Source: Bacteroidaceae bacterium
Lineage (GTDB): Bacteria; Bacteroidota; Bacteroidia; Bacteroidales; Bacteroidaceae
NCBI GenBank assembly: GCA_017622495.1
Contig: JAGAQY010000049.1
Span: 1 to 64,000, forward strand
Reading direction: 5' to 3'
DNA: 64,000 bases
Below are positions 21,909-29,096 of this stretch, piece by piece (the stretch's first letter is position 1; the number at the start of each line of letters is the position of its first letter). The notes beneath the pieces were generated by a model. That model was not told the DNA's origin. It made no database searches and saw only the letters and a program-made list of their open reading frames with translations. Position numbers and translations under genes: made by a program.

Positions 21909-23327
21909 ATGGCTACGATAACTCGTAAGATAGAACTATACATAGACAAAAGCAATCTAACTGATGATGAATATAAAGCACAATGGCAATATATTCGTCA
22001 AATAGATAACACTTTGTTCTTAGCTGCCAATCGTATATCTTCTCATTGTTTGCTAAACGATGAACTAGAAATTAGATTGAAGTTGCAAATGCCTGAATAC
22101 TGCGAGATAGAAAAGTCGCTTCGAAATTCCAAGAAGAACAAATTAAGCAAAGAAGAAATCTCAGAGTTAAAACTGCGAAGAAAAGAATTAGATGCTGTGG
22201 TTAAAAGACAGAAAGAGGAATTTTTGAAGACTTCGCAGAACTCTACTTACCAACTTGTTGCTTATGAGTTCACCAATATACCAACCGAAATACTCACAAA
22301 TCTAAACAATGATATTGTCGGTAAATATGGAAAGGCAAGATTAGATATAATAAAAGGAATAAAGTCCCCCAGCACATACAAAAAAGGAATTCCTATCCCT
22401 TTCTCTGTAAATAAAAAATCCCCATTTGTTTTTATTGATGGAGATTTAGAATGGTTTAAGGGGAAGACCAAAGAGACCACAGGCAAGATCTTACGGTTTA
22501 AGTTGCACTTTGGTAAAGACAAGAGCAACAATCGAGCTATAGTGGAAAGATTGGTAGAAAGCGCAAAGCTCGGTAAGAAAAAAGGTGAAGCCTATATTGT
22601 GAATAACTCGTCAATCCAATTGGTAGAAAAGGAGAATACAACGAAAATATTCCTTCTGTTGAGTTTGGATATTCCCACTACAAAACGGGCATTGGATTCC
22701 AACCTTGTTATGGGCATAGATTTAGGAATTAATTATCCCATATACTATGCAACGAATGGGAATGCATACATCAAGGGACATATTGGAGACCGTGACAGTT
22801 TCCTGAATGAGCGCATGGTTTTCCAACGAAGATTTAGGGAGTTACAGCGATTACAATGTACGCAAGGAGGGCGAGGTAGGCTGAAAAAATTGGCACCACT
22901 GGAGAAGTTGCGTGAGAAAGAGAGGAATTGGGTTAGAACCAAAAATCATATATTTAGCAGAGAGATAATAAAGTGTGCTCTGAAAATAGGGGCAGGCACT
23001 ATTCATTTGGAAAAACTTAAAAATATAGGAAAGGACAAAGATGGCAATATAGAAGATAGCAAGAAATATATCCTTAGAAATTGGTCGTATCATGAACTAC
23101 AAGAAATGATAGAATATAAAGCCGCAATGGAGGGTATAACAGTAAAGTATGTGAATCCTGCATATACAAGCCAGACTTGTAGCTGTTGTGGTAATAGAGG
23201 GGAAAGAATTAGTCAATCTGTATTCAAGTGCTTATGCCCTGAATGTTCGGAGTATGGCAAAGAGGTTAATGCCGATTATAATGCAGCCCGGAACATAGCA
23301 AAGAGCGAAATATTTGTAAAGAAATGA
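21909..23327 (+). CDS. Miniature type V CRISPR effector (Cas12f-like RuvC nuclease)
   Basis: A 472-aa protein. Residues 1-260 form a lysine-rich helical and beta N-terminal part (wedge/REC-like), with coiled-coil character at 70-105. The C-terminal half is a complete RuvC nuclease: D271 in MGIDLGINYP, E368 in TIHLEKLKN and D456 in NADYNAARNIA. The signature NWSYHELQEMIEYKAAMEGI precedes a zinc ribbon with C424-x2-C427 and C443-x2-C446 (TSQTCSCCG...CLCPEC). These features are shared by TnpB and Cas12f/V-U effectors. A repeat-complementary RNA region and a CRISPR array directly follow on the same strand, which points to a Cas12f-like effector rather than a transposon TnpB. Cas12f proteins are about 400-700 aa. 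No tnpA, cas1, cas2 or cas4 is near. The gene is much more AT-rich than the flanking housekeeping genes, suggesting transfer. Confidence 0.85.
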   Translation: MATITRKIELYIDKSNLTDDEYKAQWQYIRQIDNTLFLAANRISSHCLLNDELEIRLKLQMPEYCEIEKSLRNSKKNKLSKEEISELKLRRKELDAVVKRQKEEFLKTSQNSTYQLVAYEFTNIPTEILTNLNNDIVGKYGKARLDIIKGIKSPSTYKKGIPIPFSVNKKSPFVFIDGDLEWFKGKTKETTGKILRFKLHFGKDKSNNRAIVERLVESAKLGKKKGEAYIVNNSSIQLVEKENTTKIFLLLSLDIPTTKRALDSNLVMGIDLGINYPIYYATNGNAYIKGHIGDRDSFLNERMVFQRRFRELQRLQCTQGGRGRLKKLAPLEKLREKERNWVRTKNHIFSREIIKCALKIGAGTIHLEKLKNIGKDKDGNIEDSKKYILRNWSYHELQEMIEYKAAMEGITVKYVNPAYTSQTCSCCGNRGERISQSVFKCLCPECSEYGKEVNADYNAARNIAKSEIFVKK

Positions 23328-23424
23328 TTGGAGTTTCTCCAATGGGGTTGTTGGAAACCCTGAACTTGAGGCTGATATCCAGCACTCAAGAAGTCTTCAA
23401 AACTATGATAATGTCGTAGATGCG
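23327..23424 (+). ncRNA. Predicted tracrRNA with anti-repeat
   Basis: Directly after the effector stop codon come three hairpins. The first is ATTGGAG-TTT-CTCCAAT (23327-23343). The second is GGGTT/AACCC (23345-23360). The third is a 10-bp stem with one bulge, CTTGAGGCTG/CAGC-A-CTCAAG (23365-23390). Then CAAAAC (23398-23403) and ATGTCGTA (23411-23418) are complementary to GTTTTG and TACGACAT of the CRISPR repeat, in the correct order, with a bulge of about 6 nt in between. Hairpins plus anti-repeat between effector and array is the Cas12f arrangement. The 5' end is uncertain and may lie inside the effector gene. Confidence 0.75.
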
Positions 23425-23431
23425 AATTTAG

Positions 23432-23598
23432 GAATGTTTACGACATGGTTTTGAGTAGTACATCCAACGCCGGTTTGTACTTGCTCTCTGGCAAAGGATG
23501 TTTACGACATGGTTTTGAGTAGTACATCCAACTGGATGTAACCAGCGGAACCTCTTGCACTGGATGTTTACGACATGGTTTTGGGTAGTATTCCTATA
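23432..23598 (+). CRISPR. CRISPR array: three 37-nt repeats, two spacers
   Basis: Repeats are at 23432-23468, 23496-23532 and 23562-23598. The first two differ only at position 2 (A versus G). The third matches for about 29 positions with one change and then diverges, as a terminal repeat often does. The repeat starts GGATGTTTACGACATGG and ends GTAGTACATCCAAC; GGATGT and ACATCC at its ends can pair. The 3' end -CAAC resembles Cas12f repeats. Spacers are 27 nt (23469-23495) and 29 nt (23533-23561) and unrelated to each other. The degenerate repeat at the far end and the tracr location imply transcription on the plus strand. Confidence 0.88.
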
Positions 23599-23604
23599 TA
23601 AAAG

Positions 23605-23644
23605 ATATCCTCTTGAAGTCGTAATTGCGACTTCAAGAGGATAT
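23605..23644. terminator. Strong bidirectional terminator after the CRISPR array
   Basis: A perfect 17-bp stem, ATATCCTCTTGAAGTCG (23605-23621) with its complement (23628-23644), around a 6-nt loop. It lies 6 nt past the last repeat and 2 nt past the stop of the convergent gene, so it can end both transcripts. Confidence 0.85.
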
Positions 23645-23646
23645 TC

Positions 23647-23925
23647 TTACTCCAACGACTCCCTAATCATGCGTCGTGTTTCCTTCACGTAGTCTCTACG
23701 ATTGTACTTTTCACCACGACACAGCCAGCAACTACAGGGAGTGCTGCTATCCTTGTACTTCTTGGCCCAGCGCTGTTGGGCAATTTCAAACCAGTGCGCA
23801 TTGTCGATGCGGTTGCCCCCTTCATCGAAAATGGTGTAACCCCAGCTTGAAAACTTCTGCATACGTGCCTTAAACACACGGTCTTGTTGGAATCTTCTCC
23901 AAACCTTGTTTCTTGTTTTTTCCAT
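23647..23925 (-). CDS. Small protein with a CxCxxC motif, function unknown
   Basis: A 92-aa basic protein starting MEKTRNKVWRRFQQDRVF at the ATG 23925; a TTG start at 23937 would add four residues. It has aromatic and basic stretches, then PCSCWLCRGEKYNRRDY near residue 70, a possible metal-binding CxCxxC. Small proteins with a C-S-C-x-x-C core are widespread in bacteria, but I know no function. It points toward the CRISPR array and shares its terminator. A gene fragment ends 8 nt upstream on the same strand, so it may once have been second in an operon. Confidence 0.65.
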   Translation of the reverse strand: MEKTRNKVWRRFQQDRVFKARMQKFSSWGYTIFDEGGNRIDNAHWFEIAQQRWAKKYKDSSTPCSCWLCRGEKYNRRDYVKETRRMIRESLE

Positions 23926-23933
23926 CGTCTCTA

Positions 23934-24068
23934 TCAATTAAGTTGATAATGTACGATGGATTCATTAATGTGCTGTGTGTAGTCTTCATAGTCGTATGCT
24001 TTTAATTCATTTTTCGAGGGTTTATCTACAAACACAATGCCATAAGTGTCGGCAAGCCACTTTGGCAG
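23934..24068 (-). pseudogene. C-terminal fragment of an unidentified gene
   Basis: An open frame of 44 codons without a start reads WLADTYGIVFVDKPSKNELK and ends YEDYTQHINESIVHYQLN, with its stop 8 nt before the small CxCxxC gene. The residue mix looks like real protein. An upstream stop at 24069-24071 cuts it off. Bases 24072-24420 hold no gene that I can support. Confidence 0.4.
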
Positions 24069-24420
24069 TTATGAAAAGAATTTTAGTGTACGCTTGCAGA
24101 AGTATTGATTTATTCTTAACTTCGCCCCCGAAACATCAAGAGCAGTGTAACGCTGCACCAACCGAGCAGGGATGCCACGGTGGTTTTTGAAGTTGTTTGG
24201 TTTTTATCGCTTATGCGTTTATAAAATCTACTTTTCGGTTTATCTAAGGCCGTTTTTGGCATCTTTGCCCTTTCGCCTCTTGCTAATAGACCACTATTCG
24301 CTGCGAAACGATAGGACAAATCTACTCAAAAACAACTCTTAGCTAACTCGAAATAAAAAACAAACAGCTTCTGTGTTACGATGTGGACAGATTTATTAAC
24401 GTCAAAAAAAACATCCGATT

Positions 24421-24702
24421 ATGACAAAGACAGACACTTACGCCCAAGAGCGTATCGGCTTCTATGAAGCACGTTTCGCATGCGAAACAATCCATCAGTT
24501 AGTAACTAACTTCAACAGCCTGGCCTCCTCACGGGGATGGACGGCAGAGCGCTCCTGCTATTCCTCCGCTCTCACTCGTGAGATGCAGCGGCGCGGCATC
24601 GACCTCACGGCCATCATGAGCAATGACACGGGACAGCAGACTATACGCTACGTCCGTGTGGCATACGATAAGGATTCCCATGCGCTGCTACCGATAGCAT
24701 AA
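24421..24702 (+). CDS. Hypothetical small protein
   Basis: A 93-aa soluble protein, MTKTDTYAQERIGFYEARFA at the start, with a middle segment LTREMQRRGIDLTAIMSN and the end VRVAYDKDSHALLPIA. Support for a real gene comes from its balanced composition, codon use like the genomic background and a good terminator 17 nt after the stop. No signal peptide, membrane segment or known motif is visible. It lies in the accessory island between the CRISPR locus and the HU-HIG cassette. Confidence 0.55.
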   Translation: MTKTDTYAQERIGFYEARFACETIHQLVTNFNSLASSRGWTAERSCYSSALTREMQRRGIDLTAIMSNDTGQQTIRYVRVAYDKDSHALLPIA

Positions 24703-24718
24703 GCATCGCAAATAATCG

Positions 24719-24760
24719 CCCCTCACCATCCTACTGCTCGGATGATGAGGGGTGTTTATT
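24719..24760 (+). terminator. Terminator after the 93-aa gene
   Basis: CCCCTCACCATCC (24719-24731) pairs with GGATGATGAGGGG (24740-24752) with one mismatch, followed by TTTATTATTATT. Confidence 0.8.
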
Positions 24761-24821
24761 ATTATTCCGAAAGGAACTAAAACTGTAGAAACATCGCTAT
24801 AAAAGCATCTTTCCCGTTTCT

Positions 24822-24900
24822 ATCTGCCAGTGTCCGCCAATATAGTTTAACTTCAATGTAATCAAGCAACTAATGGCGGACACTGCGTACGATTGTCCAT
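24822..24900 (+). repeat. Left inverted repeat of the HU-HIG cassette
   Basis: About 79 nt that recur in opposite orientation at 26000-26076. The outer 24 bp (24822-24845, beginning ATCTGCCAGTGTCCGCC) are identical between the copies. Each copy is itself a hairpin, with CAGTGTCCGCC near one end and GGCGGACACTG near the other. Confidence 0.8.
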
Positions 24901-24910
24901 ATCTGTTGTT

Positions 24911-24955
24911 TAGTGTGTAGAGTTTAGAGTTTCCTTTCGGATGGTACTTTCCACT
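24911..24955. repeat. Short repeat tract with shared core
   Basis: TAGTGTGTAGAGTTTAGAGT words are followed by TTCGGATGG (24936-24944), close to the CCGGATGG core of other elements here. The same GTAGAGTTTAGAGT words recur at 58080-58135. It looks like a partial variable-arm element inside the HU-HIG cassette. Confidence 0.45.
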
Positions 24956-25064
24956 TTGATTCTGTCTTGAGAATATCTATATCCTTATATTAAACTCACG
25001 ATAAAATAGCACCTCGGAAATTTGGAAAAGGGCAAGGAAATTCGTAACTTCGCCATATAAAAGT

Positions 25065-25156
25065 TATTTGCCGTTCGCGAAGAGCAACGTGACTCTTCAC
25101 GAAGAGCAACGTGGTCGTTCGCGAAGGACAACGTGGCCGTTCGCGAACGGCAAATA
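25065..25156. repeat. Palindrome array upstream of the HU-HIG gene
   Basis: Four units at about 23-nt spacing each hold TTCGCGAA or TTCACGAA, separated by AGCAACGTG-like words. The ends TATTTGCCGTTCGCGAA (25065-25081) and its exact complement (25140-25156) make a 17-bp inverted repeat. It lies 76 bp before the HU-HIG start and could be an operator for that DNA-binding protein. Confidence 0.75.
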
Positions 25157-25231
25157 CAAACGACAAGCAGAAAAAGATAAATCAAACCTAAGAAAAAGAT
25201 TATTCTAACCTACCTTTAACAAGAAAAGCCT

Positions 25232-25879
25232 ATGGCAACACGAAATTTAGTACAGAAGAAAGCAGGCACCATCGCCTATCAGTTGAAAGAGAAGCACGAC
25301 CTCCGTGGCGAGGCCAGCGAAGAGAATCCCGCTATTGCAGTCACCATAGTGGGTAGCCGCACCGTGACCACTAAGGAGCTGGCCAAGGAGATTGCGGCAT
25401 CGTGCACCGTCAAGGAGGCCGACGTGGCCGGTGTACTCACGGCACTGAGCCAGCGCATACAGCGTACATTACTCAATGGCGACCGCGTAGAATTGGGTGA
25501 TATAGGTACACTATCGGTGACGCTCACCTGCGGCAACAAGCACCGCGCCGACAACGTCACTGCACGAGACATCAAGGTGCGCCGCATCGCCTTCGCACCC
25601 TCGAAAGAGTTGACACAGGCCATGCGTGGTGCCGAGATGAAGAGTGCAGGCCCCACATACATCAAGCAGCTCACCATGGAGGAGATCGAGGAGCGACTAA
25701 CCGCCCACTTTGCCACACACGAAGCACTGTACCGCTCCGAGGTGGAGAGCATCTGCGAGTGTACACGCTACCGTGCTGCACAGCTACTCACAACCTTCGT
25801 GGAAGCTGGCAAGCTGCGTGCAGCAGGGCGTAAGAACGTGCGATACTATTTGGCTTTAGAGGGATGTTTCGGGAAATAA
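25232..25879 (+). CDS. HU-HIG family DNA-binding protein with extra C-terminal domain
   Basis: A 215-aa protein. Residues 1-130 match HU-like proteins of the Bacteroidetes HU-HIG type: N-terminal ATRNLVQKKAG, then TTKELAKEIAASCTVKEADV, RVELGDIGTLSVTLTCG and a beta-arm region. Residues about 145-215 (TMEEIEERLTAHFATHEALY...GRKNVRYYLALEG) look like a winged-helix module, absent from ordinary HU proteins. It probably binds DNA; the TTCGCGAA palindromes just upstream are a plausible self-regulatory site (inference). It is the only gene between inverted repeats at 24822 and 26076, and GC-richer than the CRISPR effector. Confidence 0.82.
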   Translation: MATRNLVQKKAGTIAYQLKEKHDLRGEASEENPAIAVTIVGSRTVTTKELAKEIAASCTVKEADVAGVLTALSQRIQRTLLNGDRVELGDIGTLSVTLTCGNKHRADNVTARDIKVRRIAFAPSKELTQAMRGAEMKSAGPTYIKQLTMEEIEERLTAHFATHEALYRSEVESICECTRYRAAQLLTTFVEAGKLRAAGRKNVRYYLALEGCFGK

Positions 25880-25999
25880 CGCTGTTTTTGTAAACCATAA
25901 ATTGTACGTGAATTTGCATGGATATGTCTTTCCTTTACGATGATTTTTAGTAAACATGAATTATCCTAAATTACCCACGAATTTTTCATGAATTGACAT

Positions 26000-26076
26000 G
26001 GATAATTGTACGCAATGTCCGCCGTTAGTTCATTGTAAACCTATGCGTTGACCTATATTGGCGGACACTGGCAGAT
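26000..26076 (-). repeat. Right inverted repeat of the HU-HIG cassette
   Basis: Inverted copy of 24822-24900. The outer 24 bp (26053-26076) are identical and the inner part is about 70 percent alike. The 120 bp before it (25885-26000) have several ATGAATTNNCATGGATAAT-like words. The remainder of the 363-bp gap to 26242 holds no gene. Confidence 0.8.
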
Positions 26077-26242
26077 GAGAACAACAGAATATATTTGACG
26101 ACATATCATTATTTACATTAAAGTGCAAATGATCTTTTAAGGTTTTTCAGAAGAAATATGTATTCTTTTGCAGTTGCATTTCCAGCTATTATGTGTATTT
26201 TTGTGGCGTCAATCTGATTACTAACGAATATTATAAAAATTT

Positions 26243-27526
26243 ATGCGCAAACTTGTTGTATCTTTAATAACCTTCTTAACAATCTCTTCTGCTTATGCTC
26301 AGAATGCAGATATACGAGTAAGCGAATTGATTAATTCTTCCGATTGGTTTACCTTAGAAAAAGAATACACTCTATTAAAGGATTCAATTCAATATGACTA
26401 CGTTCGATTGATGGCAGAGGCTATGTTAGCACAAAACTTCAATCGCGAAGCTGAAGCTGTTGATTTATTTCGTACGCTTATAAACTCATATCAGCAGCAG
26501 ATTGGCGGCAGTAATGTAGCCTTGAGTCTTACAGAGATAATATTAGGTAATTACGAACGATTGGGTATGTACAGCACAGCGGCAGAAAAAGCCGCCAATT
26601 TAATAGAACAAATCAAAGCAAGTAATGCACCGATTGATTATAGCAGATTGGCGGATATTCACAAAAGGAACCTTTCGCTGAAGAAATATGATGCGCCATC
26701 AGTCGTATTTAACAATTCAAAGGATATAAGCATTCCTTTCACAATGGAATGTACCGATACGCTATTGTTTGACAATCAAAATCCAGTATCTAACAGATAT
26801 TACATCCCTGTAACCGTACATGGGAAAGAATATCAGTTTATGTTTGATACGGGAGCAACTACCACCTATTTTTCAAAAAGATTTGCAGACCTCATAGGAG
26901 TTGAATTTGTTGGTTATAGTTCCAAATATGGAGATTATTTCTATTTGGATAGTTTGCAATTAGGTAATATTATATGTAAGAATATTATAGGTCCAGCGCA
27001 TAATGGAACACCTATTGATAGTGTGGCAACAGTAGATGCAGTTATTGGTATGGATATTCTGCAAAGGTTGGGCGAAATACAAATTGATAACAAAAAAAGG
27101 TGCCTTGTGATTCCATCACGCTATACACCAACTCCAAAGTATGGAAAGAATCTACGAAACACTGGTTTTTCATATTATGTAAAGGTTACAGATTCAACAG
27201 GCCTATTGAATGTTTTTCTGGACAGTGGTGCCGAAACGGGCTTTACTTACAACTATTTTGTAAAACATAAAGAAGAGTTCTCACAACTTCGCGGGACAAA
27301 AGAACTCACCATTGGAGGGGTTGATGGTTTCTATTCGACAATGGCAATTAAGGTCCCTTCAGTGAAGTTTGAAGTTTGTGGTATAGATGTGAATATGCAG
27401 GATGTGTATGTCCCCTATATGAATCAACATCACGAGATTAATGATGTCGTTTGGGGAGTAGACTTTTTTCAGCAGTATGATAAGGTTATTCTTAACTTCA
27501 AGAATATGTTTATGATTACAAAATAG
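26243..27526 (+). CDS. Secreted retropepsin-like aspartic protease
   Basis: A 427-aa exported protein with signal peptide MRKLVVSLITFLTISSAYAQ. Residues about 25-170 form an all-helical region. Two aspartic-protease halves follow: FMFDTGATTTYFSKRFADLIG (Asp of DTG near residue 203) and FLDSGAETGFTYNYF (DSG near 329). Two lobes in one chain give a pepsin-like active site, although the family resembles retroviral proteases. VIGMDILQR and VVWGVDFFQQYDKVIL are the typical psi-loop ends. Substrate is unknown. It is clearly AT-rich compared with the flanking rhamnosidase, in keeping with an accessory origin. Confidence 0.85.
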   Translation: MRKLVVSLITFLTISSAYAQNADIRVSELINSSDWFTLEKEYTLLKDSIQYDYVRLMAEAMLAQNFNREAEAVDLFRTLINSYQQQIGGSNVALSLTEIILGNYERLGMYSTAAEKAANLIEQIKASNAPIDYSRLADIHKRNLSLKKYDAPSVVFNNSKDISIPFTMECTDTLLFDNQNPVSNRYYIPVTVHGKEYQFMFDTGATTTYFSKRFADLIGVEFVGYSSKYGDYFYLDSLQLGNIICKNIIGPAHNGTPIDSVATVDAVIGMDILQRLGEIQIDNKKRCLVIPSRYTPTPKYGKNLRNTGFSYYVKVTDSTGLLNVFLDSGAETGFTYNYFVKHKEEFSQLRGTKELTIGGVDGFYSTMAIKVPSVKFEVCGIDVNMQDVYVPYMNQHHEINDVVWGVDFFQQYDKVILNFKNMFMITK

Positions 27527-27598
27527 AACAATATTTATAGTAAAATCAAATTTTACGTCTAACTTTATTGTATAACACAGGATACAGTATAAAGAATA

Positions 27599-28975
27599 AT
27601 GGAGAAAGAGACTCAAAACATAGAATTCAAGGCAAGCTGGCGCGATGAATATCTGAAATGGATATGTGGCTTTGCCAATGCACAAGGCGGCAAACTGTTT
27701 GTGGGTGTGTCTGACGACGGCGAAATATGCGGCGTGCAAGATGCCAAGAAGCTGATGGAGGATATTCCCAATAAAGTAAGAGACTTGCTTGGCATCTTAG
27801 TGGAAGTGAACCTGAAAGAGGAAGAAGGCAAGGAGTATCTTGAGATAGTTACAGAAGAATATCCCTATCCTATAAGCTGTAGGGGACATTACTACCAACG
27901 TAGTGGTGCCACCAATCAGGAGCTGAAGGGAGGTGCTTTGGATCGTTTCCTGCTTCGCAAGCAGGGACGCACATGGGATGGGGTGCTCGTACCTTATCTA
28001 AAAGCAGAGGATTTGGATGGAGCAGTCTTTGACCTCTTTCGTAAATACGCAAAGAAAAGTGGGCGTATGGATGAAGCCGACTTGCAAGACGTCAACGAAG
28101 AGCTGTTAGACAAACTGCGTCTCACTGAAAACGGATATTTGAAACGAGCCGCTGCACTTATTTTCCATCCTGATCCGGAAAGGTTCGTGACAGGGGCATA
28201 TATCAAGATAGCCTATTTCAAGGAGAATGCCAATCTGATATTTCAAGATGAGATACACGGCAATCTCTTCCAACAAGTGAAGGGAACAATGGACTTGCTG
28301 ACTACCAAATACCTTCGCGCAATAGTGAGTTACGAAGGTATACAGCGTGTGGAAACATTGCCCGTACCCCGTGAGGCACTACGTGAAGCTTTACTGAATG
28401 CAATTGTACACAAGGCTTATGAGTCATTGACTCCCATTCAGATAGGCGTATACGAGGACAAACTGGAAATATGGAATTGTGGAACATTGCCAGAGGAGTG
28501 GACTTTGACCAATCTCTTAGGTAGGCACCGTAGCCGTCCGTACAACCCAGACATTGCAAATGTCTTCTTCCGAGCCGGAGAGATTGAGGCGTGGGGGCGC
28601 GGCATCGAACGTATCATTACTGCGTGCAAGAAGGAAGGATTTCCTGAACCCCAATTTGATTATGACGGAGGAGGACTGTGGACTACATTTTATTTCAAAG
28701 AGGAGTATACGAGAAACGCTACCCACACATCTCCAAATAAGGGCGTATTTGGCGAGACGGATGGCGAGACGGATGGCGAGATAAAACTAACAGAACGACA
28801 ACAAGTTGTGTATAGAGAAATCAAAAAAGACACTTCTCATACAGCCAAGAGTTTGGCGAGACAATTAGAGTTATCACAAAGAACTGTCGAGAGAGAAATC
28901 TCATTCCTGAGAAATAATGGATTTATTGATAAGAGTAGCAAAGAGAACAAAAGTAATTGGGTCGTACTGAAATAA
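27599..28975 (+). CDS. AlbA_2/Schlafen-type ATP-binding regulator
   Basis: A 458-aa soluble protein. Residues 1-130 are an AlbA_2 (Schlafen AAA_4-like) DNA-binding domain: IEFKASWRDEYLKWICGFAN, GGKLFVGVSDDGEICGV. Residues about 240-370 match the HATPase_c_4 region common in this family (REALREALLNAIVHKAYES, then ARNIEAWGRGIERI-like GEIEAWGRGIERIITACKK). The C-terminus (TERQQVVYREIKKDTSHTAK...LELSQRTVEREISFLRNN) is a winged HTH. A direct repeat DGETDGE stands before the HTH. Such proteins are often called RecG-like helicases in databases, but helicase motifs are absent. Likely a transcription regulator or defence-linked protein. Confidence 0.85.
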   Translation: MEKETQNIEFKASWRDEYLKWICGFANAQGGKLFVGVSDDGEICGVQDAKKLMEDIPNKVRDLLGILVEVNLKEEEGKEYLEIVTEEYPYPISCRGHYYQRSGATNQELKGGALDRFLLRKQGRTWDGVLVPYLKAEDLDGAVFDLFRKYAKKSGRMDEADLQDVNEELLDKLRLTENGYLKRAAALIFHPDPERFVTGAYIKIAYFKENANLIFQDEIHGNLFQQVKGTMDLLTTKYLRAIVSYEGIQRVETLPVPREALREALLNAIVHKAYESLTPIQIGVYEDKLEIWNCGTLPEEWTLTNLLGRHRSRPYNPDIANVFFRAGEIEAWGRGIERIITACKKEGFPEPQFDYDGGGLWTTFYFKEEYTRNATHTSPNKGVFGETDGETDGEIKLTERQQVVYREIKKDTSHTAKSLARQLELSQRTVEREISFLRNNGFIDKSSKENKSNWVVLK

Positions 28976-28996
28976 GGGAAATTACTTATTAGATTT

Positions 28997-29068
28997 ATGC
29001 CCGAAAACAACCGCATAGAATATAAAAGAGAATTGACCTCGGATTTGGAAACAGAGCCTAAGAAATGA
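28997..29068 (+). pseudogene. 5' remnant of a second AlbA_2/Schlafen-type gene
   Basis: ATG at 28997 opens MPENNRIEYKRELTSDLETE and two lysines more before a proline and a stop at 29066. The N-terminus xxENNRIEYKRELTxxLE is the usual start of Bacteroidetes AlbA_2-domain ATP-binding proteins of about 450 aa. Only 23 codons remain. The fragment lies immediately behind a complete gene of the same class, at the right border of the island. Confidence 0.75.
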
Positions 29069-29096
29069 TTAGCATTGCTATATGACAATAAACGAG

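Noticed and set aside
21909-23327. Reading the RuvC protein as an IS200/IS605 TnpB
   Set aside because: No tnpA or IS ends are visible, and an anti-repeat plus a three-repeat array follow on the same strand. TnpB remains the fallback if the array proves coincidental.
23601-23645. The 17-bp inverted repeat after the array as a fourth CRISPR repeat or an IS end
   Set aside because: It has no similarity to the repeat, and its position between convergent gene ends is that of a terminator.
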